Assembly (NCBI RefSeq): GCF_000426065.1
Contig: NZ_AUEQ01000019.1
Location: forward strand, 61,194-125,193
Source of the DNA: Mycobacterium sp. URHD0025
GTDB lineage: Bacteria > Actinomycetota > Actinomycetes > Mycobacteriales > Mycobacteriaceae
Direction of reading: 5' to 3'
Length of the DNA: 64,000 bases
Below the pieces are notes generated by a model. The model was not told where the DNA came from. It searched no databases and saw nothing but the letters and a program-made list of their open reading frames with translations. Within the stretch, counting starts at the first letter, position 1. The number at the start of each line of letters is the position of its first letter. Shown here one piece after another: positions 48,151 through 56,088 of the stretch. A program made the position numbers and the translations under genes.

Positions 48151-48788
48151 GCGGGTTTGACGCCCACGGTGATGACGTCGGAGATCGGCGTCCACCCTTG
48201 CCGGCGCACCCGGTGTTGTTCGGCCACAGCAAATCCGGCCGCCTCGAAGAGCGCGCGCATCTCCTTCTCGGTGGGACTGTGCGCGGGCGCACCCAGGTCC
48301 GCCGACAAAGCGTGCAGCGGCAGGAAGGTCCGACGTGGGCTCATCGTCGTCACCGCCACCATGCCGCCGGGTGCCAGTGCCCGGTAGAACTCCGCGAGCG
48401 CGGCGGGTTGGTCGAAGAAGTGAAACGCGGAGGTGGTCACGACGGCGTCGAGAAAGCCGTCTTGGAAGGGCAGTTGTTCGGCCGGGGCCGACATCCACCG
48501 CACCCGGTCGGAACGCTTGCCGGCCTGGGCCAGCATGCCCTCGGACATGTCCAGGCCGTAGACCTCGTCGGGGCGCAGTTCCCGCTCGATGCGGTCGGCC
48601 AGGATGCCGGTGCCGCAGGCGATATCGGCGATCGCACGGGCACCGCGCTGCTGCAGTTGGTCGATCACCTCGTCCTGGGCGGGTCGGTACACCCACCGCT
48701 GAAGACAACCCTGGTCGTAGGCGGGCGCGGCGAAACTCCAGAAGCGCGTGATGGCGTCGTTGAACCCGCGGCGCTGTGTGGTGGTCAC
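48147..48788 (-). CDS. Class I SAM-dependent methyltransferase
   Basis: A 213-aa Rossmann methyltransferase. Motif I is AIADIACGTGILADRIE (about 52-68), followed by VYGLDMSEGMLAQAGKR and PFQDGFLDAVVTTSAFHFFDQPAALAEFYRALAPGGMV, as in ubiquinone/menaquinone-type enzymes. N-terminal FNDAITRFWSFAAPAYDQGCLQRWVY suggests a small-molecule substrate. GTG start. It is the first gene of a two-gene unit with the LOG protein and lies 29 bases from the tandem repeat that trails the MFS gene. Substrate unknown. Confidence 0.88.
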   Translation of the reverse strand: MTTTQRRGFNDAITRFWSFAAPAYDQGCLQRWVYRPAQDEVIDQLQQRGARAIADIACGTGILADRIERELRPDEVYGLDMSEGMLAQAGKRSDRVRWMSAPAEQLPFQDGFLDAVVTTSAFHFFDQPAALAEFYRALAPGGMVAVTTMSPRRTFLPLHALSADLGAPAHSPTEKEMRALFEAAGFAVAEQHRVRRQGWTPISDVITVGVKPA

Positions 48789-48817
48789 GAGCCCGAGTGT
48801 AGGTGGGACCTCCGCCC

Positions 48818-48898
48818 CTCAGGCCTCGTTGTCGGCTCCCGCCTCTCAGGCCTCGTTGTCGGCTCCCGCCTCTCAGGCCTCGTTGTCGGCTCCCGCCT
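48818..48898. repeat. 27-bp tandem repeat (x3) duplicating MFS gene end
   Basis: Three identical 27-bp units (48818-48844, 48845-48871, 48872-48898). On the minus strand each reads the same last eight codons, EAGADNEA, and a TGA stop. The third unit is the real 3' end of the MFS gene; the other two repeat it after the stop. Because each copy carries a stop, changes in copy number do not alter the protein, and strain variation would be tolerated. Confidence 0.9.
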
Positions 48899-50630
48899 CC
48901 GTCCCATAGCGGCCCGCGCTGAACATCGACGCCACCGCACCGATCACCATCATCACCGCCGCTGCGGTGAACACCACCGTCAGCCCGGAATGGAACGGTT
49001 CGGTGATGAGCTGTGGGAAGAACGTCTGCCCGGTGATGACGTCCGCGTTCACGCCGGGCTGGTGCAGCGCGTCGGACGGCGCGAGCAGTTCTGCCATCGG
49101 GTTGTAACCGAGGAAGGCCGCGAACAGACTGCCGACCGGGGGCAGGTTGGCCACATCGTTGGCCACCGATGCCGAAACACCTTGCTGAGTCAGGCCGGTG
49201 GTCAACGCCGCGGGCAGTGTGTTGGCCAGCCCGACGATCATCAGGGAGAAGAAGATGCCGATGGACAGCGAGTTCCCGGCGTTGAAGAAGGTGGACCGCA
49301 CACCGGAGGCCGCACCGCGCTGATCGGCCGGAACGCTGGACATGATGGCGGCGGTGTTCGGTGCCGTGAAGATGCCGCCGCCCAGGCCGTTGAGGAACAC
49401 CAGGATCGCGAACACCCAGTAGTCGAAGTTGACCGGGATGAGCAGGAGCGCCACGAAGGTGGCCGCCATCAGCAGCATGCCGCCCACGGTCAGCGGGCGT
49501 GCACCGATGCGATCGGAGAGCGATCCGGCGATCGGTGCGGCGACCAGGAATCCGACGGTGACCGGCAACAGGTAGATGCCGGCCCACAAGGGGGTGGACT
49601 CGAAGCTGTAGCCGTGCAGCGGAAGCCAGATGCCCTGCAACCAGATGATGAGCATGAACTGCAGCCCACCGCGGCCCACCGAGGACATCAGGCCGGCCAG
49701 GTTGCCCATCCCGAAGGCCGCCGATTTGAACAATCGGATGTCGACCATGGGCGACGACACCTTCGATTCGACGACGCAGAACGCCACCAGCAACAGCAGG
49801 CCGACGGCGATGGAGCCCAGCACCCACGGGCTGGTCCAGCCGGTGGTCGAGTCGCCGTAGGGCTGGATGCCGTAGGTGATGCCGATCAGCAGCACCGTCA
49901 GGCCCAGCCCGAAGGTCAGCGTGCCGGCCCAGTCGAGCCGTCCGGCGGTGCGGACACCGAGTTCCTTGAGTGAGCGGTAGCTCCAGATCGTGCCGATGAC
50001 GCCGATCGGCACGCCCACCCAGAAGACGGCCTTCCAGTGCCACTCGGACAGGAAGCCGCCGATGAGCAACCCGAGGAACGACCCGGCGACCGCGGCCACC
50101 ATGTTGGTGCCGAGCGCCATCCCGCGCTGGTTGGCGGGGAACGCGTCGGTGAGGATCGCCGACGACGACGCCATCAGCATCGCGCCGCCGACACCCTGAA
50201 CGACGCGCCAGCCGATCAGCCAGATCGCGCCGCCACCGAGCTGGAACGGATCGAAAGACAGCGCGATCGCGGCCAGGGTGAAGACCACGAAGCCGAGGTT
50301 GTAGATGCGAACCCGGCCGTACATGTCGCCGAGACGCCCGAACGGCACGACGAGCACCGCGGTCACCACGAGGTAGCCCATCAGCATCCACAGCAGATAG
50401 CTGACGTTGCCGGGGGCCAGCGGGTTCAGGCCGATGCCGCGGAAGATCGCGGGCAGCGAGATCAGCACGATGGAGGCGTTGATCGAGGCCAGCAGGATGC
50501 CCAACGTGGTGTTGGACAGCACCACCCACTTGTAGAACGGGTGATCGTGATCCACCCGTTTGCGCCGGTCAGCGGTCTGGGCCTGGGCAGCGTCGACGCC
50601 GCCGGCCGCGTTCGTCATCTCAGTCGTCAT
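48873..50630 (-). CDS. MFS drug-efflux transporter (DHA2, 14-TM type)
   Basis: A 585-aa proton-driven exporter. Fourteen helices can be counted. Motif A is GRLGDMYGRVRIYNLG in loop 2-3 (about residues 90-105), and motif C-like GAMLMASSSAILTDAFPANQRGMALGTNMVAAVAGSFLG follows. The large extracellular loop between helices 13 and 14 holds LAPSDALHQPGVNADVITG. The start MTTEMTNAAGG is the second possible Met. Substrate is unknown; relatives export antibiotics or dyes. Its promoter lies in an AT-rich stretch with a near-palindrome, divergent from the thiC leader, and its C-terminal codons are repeated after the stop. Confidence 0.9.
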   Translation of the reverse strand: MTTEMTNAAGGVDAAQAQTADRRKRVDHDHPFYKWVVLSNTTLGILLASINASIVLISLPAIFRGIGLNPLAPGNVSYLLWMLMGYLVVTAVLVVPFGRLGDMYGRVRIYNLGFVVFTLAAIALSFDPFQLGGGAIWLIGWRVVQGVGGAMLMASSSAILTDAFPANQRGMALGTNMVAAVAGSFLGLLIGGFLSEWHWKAVFWVGVPIGVIGTIWSYRSLKELGVRTAGRLDWAGTLTFGLGLTVLLIGITYGIQPYGDSTTGWTSPWVLGSIAVGLLLLVAFCVVESKVSSPMVDIRLFKSAAFGMGNLAGLMSSVGRGGLQFMLIIWLQGIWLPLHGYSFESTPLWAGIYLLPVTVGFLVAAPIAGSLSDRIGARPLTVGGMLLMAATFVALLLIPVNFDYWVFAILVFLNGLGGGIFTAPNTAAIMSSVPADQRGAASGVRSTFFNAGNSLSIGIFFSLMIVGLANTLPAALTTGLTQQGVSASVANDVANLPPVGSLFAAFLGYNPMAELLAPSDALHQPGVNADVITGQTFFPQLITEPFHSGLTVVFTAAAVMMVIGAVASMFSAGRYGTEAGADNEA

Positions 50631-50689
50631 ACCGTCTTCGCTCTGGTCGAAATCGAGGGACCGACACGGCCCAACATGTTCAAAACACA

Positions 50690-50702
50690 TATATTAGCTA
50701 TA
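50690..50702 (-). promoter_or_regulatory. AT-rich near-palindrome in MFS promoter
   Basis: TATATTAGCTATA lies 60 bases upstream of the MFS start in the only AT-rich patch of the 328-base spacer. Its TATA...TATA ends are symmetric, so it may be a promoter core and a binding site of a MarR/TetR-type regulator. No regulator gene is adjacent. Confidence 0.35.
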
Positions 50703-50861
50703 CAAATCATGTGACGGCAATCCGAGTGGTCGTCGGATCGCGCGATCGCCGATATCCACGTCAGGGCCACAGACCGGCGCGGCCCTCCGCCCGGGTGTCG
50801 AAAACTGCGGGCTCCGGGGTTCCGAACCGCGCAACGTCTGCGCTAGGTTGGGCCCTGCAAA

Positions 50862-50952
50862 CCACACACGCGGGAGTGCGCACGAGCGCGCTGAGAGGAC
50901 GGGTACGCCCGTCGACCGTACGAACCTGACCGGGTAATGCCGGCGTAGGGAG
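50862..50952 (+). promoter_or_regulatory. TPP (THI-box) riboswitch
   Basis: A complete thiamine-pyrophosphate aptamer precedes thiC. ACACACGCGGGAGTGC starts it, GCGCTGAGAGGACGGG is the pyrimidine-sensing CUGAGA core, and ACGAACCTGACCGGGTAATG then CCGGCGTAGGGAG is the pyrophosphate-sensing half. The last AGGGAG (50947-50952) is also the ribosome site, six bases before the ATG. Ligand binding would hide it, so control is probably at translation, shutting the thiC operon when thiamine is plentiful. Confidence 0.95.
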
Positions 50953-50958
50953 ATTTTC

Positions 50959-52590
50959 ATGAGCAGTTCTGTCTTTGACGGCTTTACCGACGCATCTGTG
51001 ACCACGGGTCCGATCACCGGTAGCACCAAGGTCTATCGCGAGATCGACCATGACGGCGCGGCGTTGCGGGTGCCGTTCCGCCGGGTGAACCTCACCAACT
51101 CCGAGCACCTCGACCTGCATGACACCTCGGGCCCGTACACCGACGACGATGCGACGATCGACCTGAACGCCGGCCTGGCGCCGCGTGCCGGAATTCACAA
51201 AGATCGCGGTACCCAGCTGCAAAGGGCCCGGGCCGGCGAAATCACCGCCGAGATGGCGTATATCGCTGAGCGCGAAGGTGTTTCGCCCGAACTCGTCCGT
51301 GATGAGGTCGCCCGCGGCCGGGCAGTCATCCCCGCCAACCACAACCATCCGGAGAGCGAGCCGATGATCATCGGCAAGGCGTTCGCCGTGAAAGTCAATG
51401 CCAACATCGGCAATTCGGCGGTCACCTCGTCGATCGGCGAGGAGGTCGACAAGATGGTGTGGGCCACCCGGTGGGGCGCCGACACCATCATGGACCTGTC
51501 CACCGGCAAGGACATCCACCAGACGCGGGAGTGGATCCTGCGCAACTCCCCGGTCCCGGTCGGCACCGTGCCGATCTACCAGGCGCTGGAGAAGGTCAAC
51601 GGCGATCCCACCGAATTGACGTGGGAAATGTACCGCGACACCGTGATCGAGCAGTGCGAGCAGGGCGTCGACTACATGACCGTGCACGCCGGAGTGCTGC
51701 TGCGCTACATCCCGCTGACCGTCAACCGGGTCACCGGCATCGTGTCGCGGGGCGGGTCCATCATGGCGGCCTGGTGTCTGGCGCATCACACGGAGTCCTT
51801 CCTCTACACCCATTTCGAGGACCTGTGCGAGATCCTGGCCCGCTACGACGTGACGTTCTCCCTGGGCGACGGGCTGCGGCCCGGGTCGATCGCCGACGCC
51901 AACGACGAGGCCCAGTTCGCCGAACTGCGCACTCTGGGTGAACTCACCAAGATCGCGAAATCCCATGGCGTGCAGGTGATGATCGAGGGCCCGGGCCACG
52001 TCCCCATGCACAAGATCGTCGAGAACGTGCGGCTGGAAGAAGAGCTCTGCGAAGAAGCACCGTTCTACACGCTGGGCCCGCTGGCCACGGACATCGCACC
52101 GGCCTATGACCACATCACCTCGGCCATCGGTGCGGCCATCATCGCCCAGGCCGGCACCGCGATGTTGTGTTACGTCACGCCCAAGGAACACCTGGGTCTG
52201 CCTGACCGCAAGGACGTCAAGGACGGCGTGATCGCCTACAAGATCGCCGCGCACGCGGCCGATTTGGCCAAGCAGCATCCACGGGCGCAAGAAAGAGACG
52301 ACGCGCTGTCGAAGGCGCGGTTCGAGTTCCGGTGGCACGATCAGTTCGCGTTGTCCCTGGATCCCGATACCGCCCGCGAGTTCCACGACGAGACACTGCC
52401 GGCCGAACCGGCCAAGACCGCGCATTTCTGTTCGATGTGCGGTCCCAAGTTCTGCTCGATGCGGATCACGCAGGATATTCGCGACGCCTACCCCGACGGC
52501 GTTCCCGACGAGATCGCGCAGGGCATGGCCGCCAAGTCTCAGGAGTTCGCCGACCACGGCAACCGCGTGTATCTACCCTTGACCTCGTGA
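50959..52590 (+). CDS. thiC: Phosphomethylpyrimidine synthase ThiC
   Basis: A 543-aa radical-SAM enzyme that rearranges aminoimidazole ribotide to HMP-P for the thiamine pyrimidine. The N-terminal domain has VRDEVARGRAVIPANHNHPESEPMIIG; the barrel has NANIGNSAVTSSIGEEVDKM and TVHAGVLLRYIPLTVNRVTGIVSRGGSIMAAWCLAHH. The C-terminal [4Fe-4S] motif C-x2-C-x4-C is in CSMCGPKFCSM (about residues 495-505). TPP riboswitch upstream. The first gene of an operon with thiD (7-bp gap). No other thi genes lie in the window. Confidence 0.97.
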   Translation: MSSSVFDGFTDASVTTGPITGSTKVYREIDHDGAALRVPFRRVNLTNSEHLDLHDTSGPYTDDDATIDLNAGLAPRAGIHKDRGTQLQRARAGEITAEMAYIAEREGVSPELVRDEVARGRAVIPANHNHPESEPMIIGKAFAVKVNANIGNSAVTSSIGEEVDKMVWATRWGADTIMDLSTGKDIHQTREWILRNSPVPVGTVPIYQALEKVNGDPTELTWEMYRDTVIEQCEQGVDYMTVHAGVLLRYIPLTVNRVTGIVSRGGSIMAAWCLAHHTESFLYTHFEDLCEILARYDVTFSLGDGLRPGSIADANDEAQFAELRTLGELTKIAKSHGVQVMIEGPGHVPMHKIVENVRLEEELCEEAPFYTLGPLATDIAPAYDHITSAIGAAIIAQAGTAMLCYVTPKEHLGLPDRKDVKDGVIAYKIAAHAADLAKQHPRAQERDDALSKARFEFRWHDQFALSLDPDTAREFHDETLPAEPAKTAHFCSMCGPKFCSMRITQDIRDAYPDGVPDEIAQGMAAKSQEFADHGNRVYLPLTS

Positions 52591-52597
52591 GGCCACA

Positions 52598-53434
52598 GTG
52601 AACTTCTTGCCGCTGGTCGCCGCGGGTGACACGCCGCTGCGAGTGATGACCATCGCCGGATCCGACTCCGGCGGTGGTGCCGGCATCCAGGCCGACATGC
52701 GGACCTTCGCGATGCTCGGCCTGCACGGCTGCGTCGCGGTGACCGCGGTGACGGTGCAGAATTCGGTGGGCGTCAAGGGTTTCCACGAGATTCCGCTCGA
52801 CGTCGTGGCCGGCCAGATCTCGGCCGTCACCTCCGATATCGGCATCCAGGCCGCCAAGACCGGGATGCTGGCGTCCGCGGAGATCATCACCACGATCGCC
52901 GAGACGTGGCGGGCCGAGGGGTTGGCGTCGAACGTGCCCCTGGTCGTCGACCCGGTGTGTGCGTCGATGCACGGTGACCCCCTGCTGCACCACAGCGCAC
53001 TGGATGCGCTGCGTACCGAACTGTTCCCGCTCGCCACGCTGGTCACGCCGAACCTCGACGAGGTGCGACTGCTCGTGGATATAGAGGTCATCGATTCCGA
53101 AACCCAGCGCGAGGCAGCGCGGGCCCTGCATGCCCTGGGGCCACAATGGGCACTGGTCAAGGGCGGGCATCTGCGCTCGTCATCGGCCAGCCCCGACCTC
53201 TTGTTCGACGGCAAGGATTTTCACGAGTTCCAGGCGCCGCGGGTCGACACCGGTGACGACCATGGCGCCGGCGATACCCTCGCCGCCGCGACGGCTTGCG
53301 CTCTGGCACACGGGCATTCGGTGCCCGAGGCGGTGGAGTTCGGCAAGGCCTGGGTGACCGAGTGCATCCGCGCGGCTTATCCGCTGGGGCACGGCCACGG
53401 CCCCGTGAACGCGTTGTTCCGGTTGCAGCGATGA
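52598..53434 (+). CDS. thiD: HMP/HMP-P kinase ThiD
   Basis: A 278-aa ribokinase-fold kinase that phosphorylates HMP and HMP-P to HMP-PP. VMTIAGSDSGGGAGIQADMRTFAMLGLHGCVAVTAVTVQNSVGV (about 16-60) is the family N-terminus. PLVVDPVCASMHGDPLL and FHEFQAPRVDTGDDHGAGDTLAAATACAL (anion hole and catalytic residue, with D-D-H-G-A-G-D-T in place of the usual N-T-H-G-T-G-C-T) complete it. Note that the usual catalytic Cys is Asp here. The start is GTG, with the stop overlapping the hydrolase ATG (ATGA). Operon with thiC. Confidence 0.95.
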   Translation: MNFLPLVAAGDTPLRVMTIAGSDSGGGAGIQADMRTFAMLGLHGCVAVTAVTVQNSVGVKGFHEIPLDVVAGQISAVTSDIGIQAAKTGMLASAEIITTIAETWRAEGLASNVPLVVDPVCASMHGDPLLHHSALDALRTELFPLATLVTPNLDEVRLLVDIEVIDSETQREAARALHALGPQWALVKGGHLRSSSASPDLLFDGKDFHEFQAPRVDTGDDHGAGDTLAAATACALAHGHSVPEAVEFGKAWVTECIRAAYPLGHGHGPVNALFRLQR

Positions 53435-54063
53435 ACCTCGAGGCGATCGCGGGCGTCGCGCACGAGCCGGAGGGGCCGGTACAGGGCGTCGTGGTGCTCA
53501 CCCACGGGGCGGGCGGCAACCGCGATTCGGCGATGCTGGTCAAACTCTGCGACGAGTGGGCCTCTCGTGGCTGGTTGGCTGTCCGCTACAACCTGCCGTA
53601 TCGCCGCCGCAGGCCCAAGGGTCCGCCGTCGGGGTCGGCGGCCGGTGACCAGGAAGGGATCGTCGAGGCGATCGCGCTGGCCCGCACCTTGACCGAGGGG
53701 CCCGTGATCGCCGGCGGGCATTCCTACGGCGGGCGGATGACCTCGATGGTGACCGCCGACGACGATGGCGCGGGCCCAGACGTTTTGACACTCTTCTCTT
53801 ATCCGCTGCATCCACCGGGCAAGCCCGAGCGGGCCCGCACCGAGCACCTGCCCCGCATCACGGTGCCCACGGTATTCACCCAGGGCACCGCCGATCCGTT
53901 CGGCACGATCGATGAGGTGACGGCAGCTGCGGCCTTGGTGAGCGGACCGACCGAACTCGTCGTCATCGACGGCGCCCGCCACGATCTCGGATCCAAGCGT
54001 GTGGACGTGCCCGTCCTTGCGGTGGATGCGGCGCTGCGGGCAGTCGATATCGTCGAGCCATGA
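53431..54063 (+). CDS. Alpha/beta hydrolase (Rv0421c-like)
   Basis: A 210-aa small hydrolase of the KANL3/Tex30-like group. GVVVLTHGAGGNRDSAML (oxyanion region, about 19-36), VIAGGHSYGGRMTSMV (G-H-S-Y-G-G nucleophile Ser about 96), DPFGTIDEV (acid region) and IDGARHDLG (catalytic His, about 185) are visible. No signal peptide. It overlaps thiD and the next membrane-protein gene by four bases each (ATGA), so it belongs to the thiC operon. A thiamine-salvage or unrelated esterase role cannot be told apart. Confidence 0.87.
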   Translation: MNLEAIAGVAHEPEGPVQGVVVLTHGAGGNRDSAMLVKLCDEWASRGWLAVRYNLPYRRRRPKGPPSGSAAGDQEGIVEAIALARTLTEGPVIAGGHSYGGRMTSMVTADDDGAGPDVLTLFSYPLHPPGKPERARTEHLPRITVPTVFTQGTADPFGTIDEVTAAAALVSGPTELVVIDGARHDLGSKRVDVPVLAVDAALRAVDIVEP

Positions 54064-54623
54064 CCTTCACTTCTGGTCCGCCCGGCCCCATCGGTCACCC
54101 TGGCCCGCACGGCCACAACTACCCGCCGCCACCTCCCCAGCCGTATTCCACCGGCCCTGACCAGTTCTCGGGACAGCCGAAGAAATCCCCGCCGCTCAAA
54201 TGGGTGCTGCTGGGTGTCGTGGTGCTGCTTGCGGTCGTCGTCGCAGCCGGTGCGGTGTTCTATCTCGCCCGGGACCGCGGCGCCACCGAGGCCAGCCAGG
54301 TCCGCTCAGGTGATTGCCTGACGGAGATTCCGGACAGCAGCCGCGTGCTGTACGTCAAGACGGTCAGTTGCGACCAGCCGCACAAGGGTGAGGTGTTCGC
54401 GGTGCTGCCGCTGCCCGACGGGGATTTCCCGGGCGATGCCGCGGTGGTCAAGTACGCCGACAAGTGCGCGCCGGCACTGACCCAGTACGCCCCCGGTGCG
54501 AGCGCCGAATCCGGTATCCAGCTGTTCGTCCTGTACCCGACCGCCGACTCCTGGCAACGTGGTGACCGCAGTGTGACATGCATCGCGACCAGCAAGAACC
54601 CCCGGACCGGGAAAATAGAGTAA
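54060..54623 (+). CDS. Pro-rich single-pass membrane protein (Rv0420c-like)
   Basis: A 187-aa protein. The first 40 residues are Pro/Gly/His-rich (HGHNYPPPPPQPYS), then one helix (LKWVLLGVVVLLAVVVAAGAVFYLA, about 45-70). The external part has paired Cys: RSGDCLTEIPDSSRVLYVKTVSCDQPHKGEVFAVLPL and KCAPAL...VTCIA. The order C...C-x2-PH-x-x-E-V-F is typical of the septum-formation-type domain of actinobacterial envelope proteins. It is the last gene of the thiC operon (ATGA overlap with the hydrolase). Function unknown. Confidence 0.85.
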   Translation: MTFTSGPPGPIGHPGPHGHNYPPPPPQPYSTGPDQFSGQPKKSPPLKWVLLGVVVLLAVVVAAGAVFYLARDRGATEASQVRSGDCLTEIPDSSRVLYVKTVSCDQPHKGEVFAVLPLPDGDFPGDAAVVKYADKCAPALTQYAPGASAESGIQLFVLYPTADSWQRGDRSVTCIATSKNPRTGKIE

Positions 54624-54628
54624 CGCGC

Positions 54629-54634
54629 TACTCT
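54629..54634 (+). promoter_or_regulatory. Possible -10 of P450 gene
   Basis: TACTCT lies 36 bases before the P450 ATG in the 46-base gap after the thiC operon. No good -35 accompanies it. Confidence 0.3.
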
Positions 54635-54669
54635 AGTCCGCCCGGCAGGCGCCGCCAGACACTCGGTGC

Positions 54670-56046
54670 ATGGTCGACATCGATGCGCGGACGGCCGCAG
54701 CCACCCTGCCGCTGGCACCGCGCAATCCCCTGCCCTACCGACAGATGCTCAAGGCGCTGCGGTCTTTCATCGAAGGCCACCAGCAGTTGCGTGACGCCGG
54801 TGGTCCCGTCAGCCGGATGGTGCTGGGCCCCCGCTGGCTCATTCCTCCGGCGCTGTTGATCACCTCGCCGCAGGGTGCGCGCGACGTCCTGGGACGCCGC
54901 GATTCGGTGGCCGATCGCGGCGGTGCCCTCAACATGGTCGAACTGCGCAGGCTGATGGGCGGCAACCTGCTGAATCTGCCGCACGAGCGCTGGTTGCCGC
55001 GCCGGCGGACGCTGCAGCCGATGTTCACCAAGCAGAACGTCCCGCAGTATGCGGGGCACATGGCTGCCGCGGCGCACTCGATCACGGACGGCTGGCACGA
55101 CGGTACGACCGTCGACCTCGATGTCGCGTGCCGGGCGCTCACGTTGCGCGCGTTGGGCCGCTCGGTGTTCGGTGTGGATCTCGACGAGCGGGCCGGCGAG
55201 GTGGGTCCGGCGCTTCGAACGGCGTTGTCATGGATCTCTGATCGGTCGGTCCGGCCGGTCAACTTCCCGCAGTGGGTGCCCACGCCCGGCCAACGACGCG
55301 CGAAGGCCGCCAATGCCGGTCTGCACCAGCTGGCCGCCGAGATCCTGGCCGGGGTGCGCACCGATCCCGACCGGGACGCACCACTGGTGCGGGCGCTCAT
55401 CGAGGCACGTGACCCGGATACCGGCCGACAACTTGCCGACGACGAAATCTGTGACGAATTGGTGCTTTTCATGCTCGCCGGTCATGACACCACGTCGACG
55501 ACGCTGTGTTATTCACTGTGGGCGCTTGGCCGCAATCCCGACCTGCAGTCGCGGGTGTACGAGGAGGTCGCCGCTCTGGGTGAGCGCACGCTGACGCACG
55601 AGGACGTGCCACACCTGGAGCACACGGTGCGGGTGCTGCACGAGGCACTGCGGCTGTGCCCGCCCGGTGCAGGCACGCCGCGACTGCTCAACGAGGAGAT
55701 GACGGTCGACGGCTACCGCGCCGAGGCCGGCACCATCGCGATGGTGAATTTCTATGTCATGCACCGTGATCCGGCCTTGTGGGACGATCCGCTGACCTTC
55801 GACCCGGACCGATTCACCCCCGAGCGATCGGCGGGCCGAAACCGTTGGCAGTACCTGCCTTTCGGTGGCGGTCCGCGATCGTGCGTCGGCGACCACTTCG
55901 CCATGCTTGAGGCGACGCTGGCATTGGCGACCATCGTGCGCGAGGTCTCGGTGACCTCCCTGCGCGACGACTTCCCGGTGGAGACACCGTTCACCGTCAT
56001 CGCCGCCGAGCCCATCCTGGCCCGCATCACCAAGCGGTCCGGCTGA
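54670..56046 (+). CDS. Cytochrome P450
   Basis: A 458-aa soluble P450 that uses a haem-thiolate to insert oxygen into an organic substrate. The I-helix AGHDTTSTT lies at about residues 268-276, the K-helix E-x-x-R in LHEALRLCPP (about 325), and the haem loop PFGGGPRSCVGDHFA has Cys about 406. The pattern is bacterial class I, needing a ferredoxin and reductase, neither adjacent. It is followed by a monooxygenase gene 42 bases later with its own operator. Subfamily and substrate are unknown. Confidence 0.94.
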   Translation: MVDIDARTAAATLPLAPRNPLPYRQMLKALRSFIEGHQQLRDAGGPVSRMVLGPRWLIPPALLITSPQGARDVLGRRDSVADRGGALNMVELRRLMGGNLLNLPHERWLPRRRTLQPMFTKQNVPQYAGHMAAAAHSITDGWHDGTTVDLDVACRALTLRALGRSVFGVDLDERAGEVGPALRTALSWISDRSVRPVNFPQWVPTPGQRRAKAANAGLHQLAAEILAGVRTDPDRDAPLVRALIEARDPDTGRQLADDEICDELVLFMLAGHDTTSTTLCYSLWALGRNPDLQSRVYEEVAALGERTLTHEDVPHLEHTVRVLHEALRLCPPGAGTPRLLNEEMTVDGYRAEAGTIAMVNFYVMHRDPALWDDPLTFDPDRFTPERSAGRNRWQYLPFGGGPRSCVGDHFAMLEATLALATIVREVSVTSLRDDFPVETPFTVIAAEPILARITKRSG

Positions 56047-56057
56047 CCCCTCGACAA

Positions 56058-56079
56058 AGTACCCGGTACCTGCGGTACT
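56058..56079. promoter_or_regulatory. Palindromic operator over monooxygenase promoter
   Basis: AGTACC, ten bases, then GGTACT form an inverted repeat, with an inner GGTACC. The right arm overlaps a TACTGT -10 (56076-56081) that ends seven bases before the ATG at 56089, as in leaderless genes. A repressor here would block polymerase; the double TetR protein at 57826 is the candidate. Confidence 0.55.
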
Positions 56080-56088
56080 GTCTGCAGC

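Noticed and set aside
48818..48898. 27-bp repeats as CRISPR or attachment sites
   Set aside because: There are no spacers and no integrase. The repeat is a simple duplication of coding sequence.
47413..50529. Open frame of over 1000 codons running through the LOG, methyltransferase and MFS genes
   Set aside because: Only its first part in the correct frame is the LOG protein; the rest is an out-of-frame Arg/Gly-rich reading of two other well-recognised genes.
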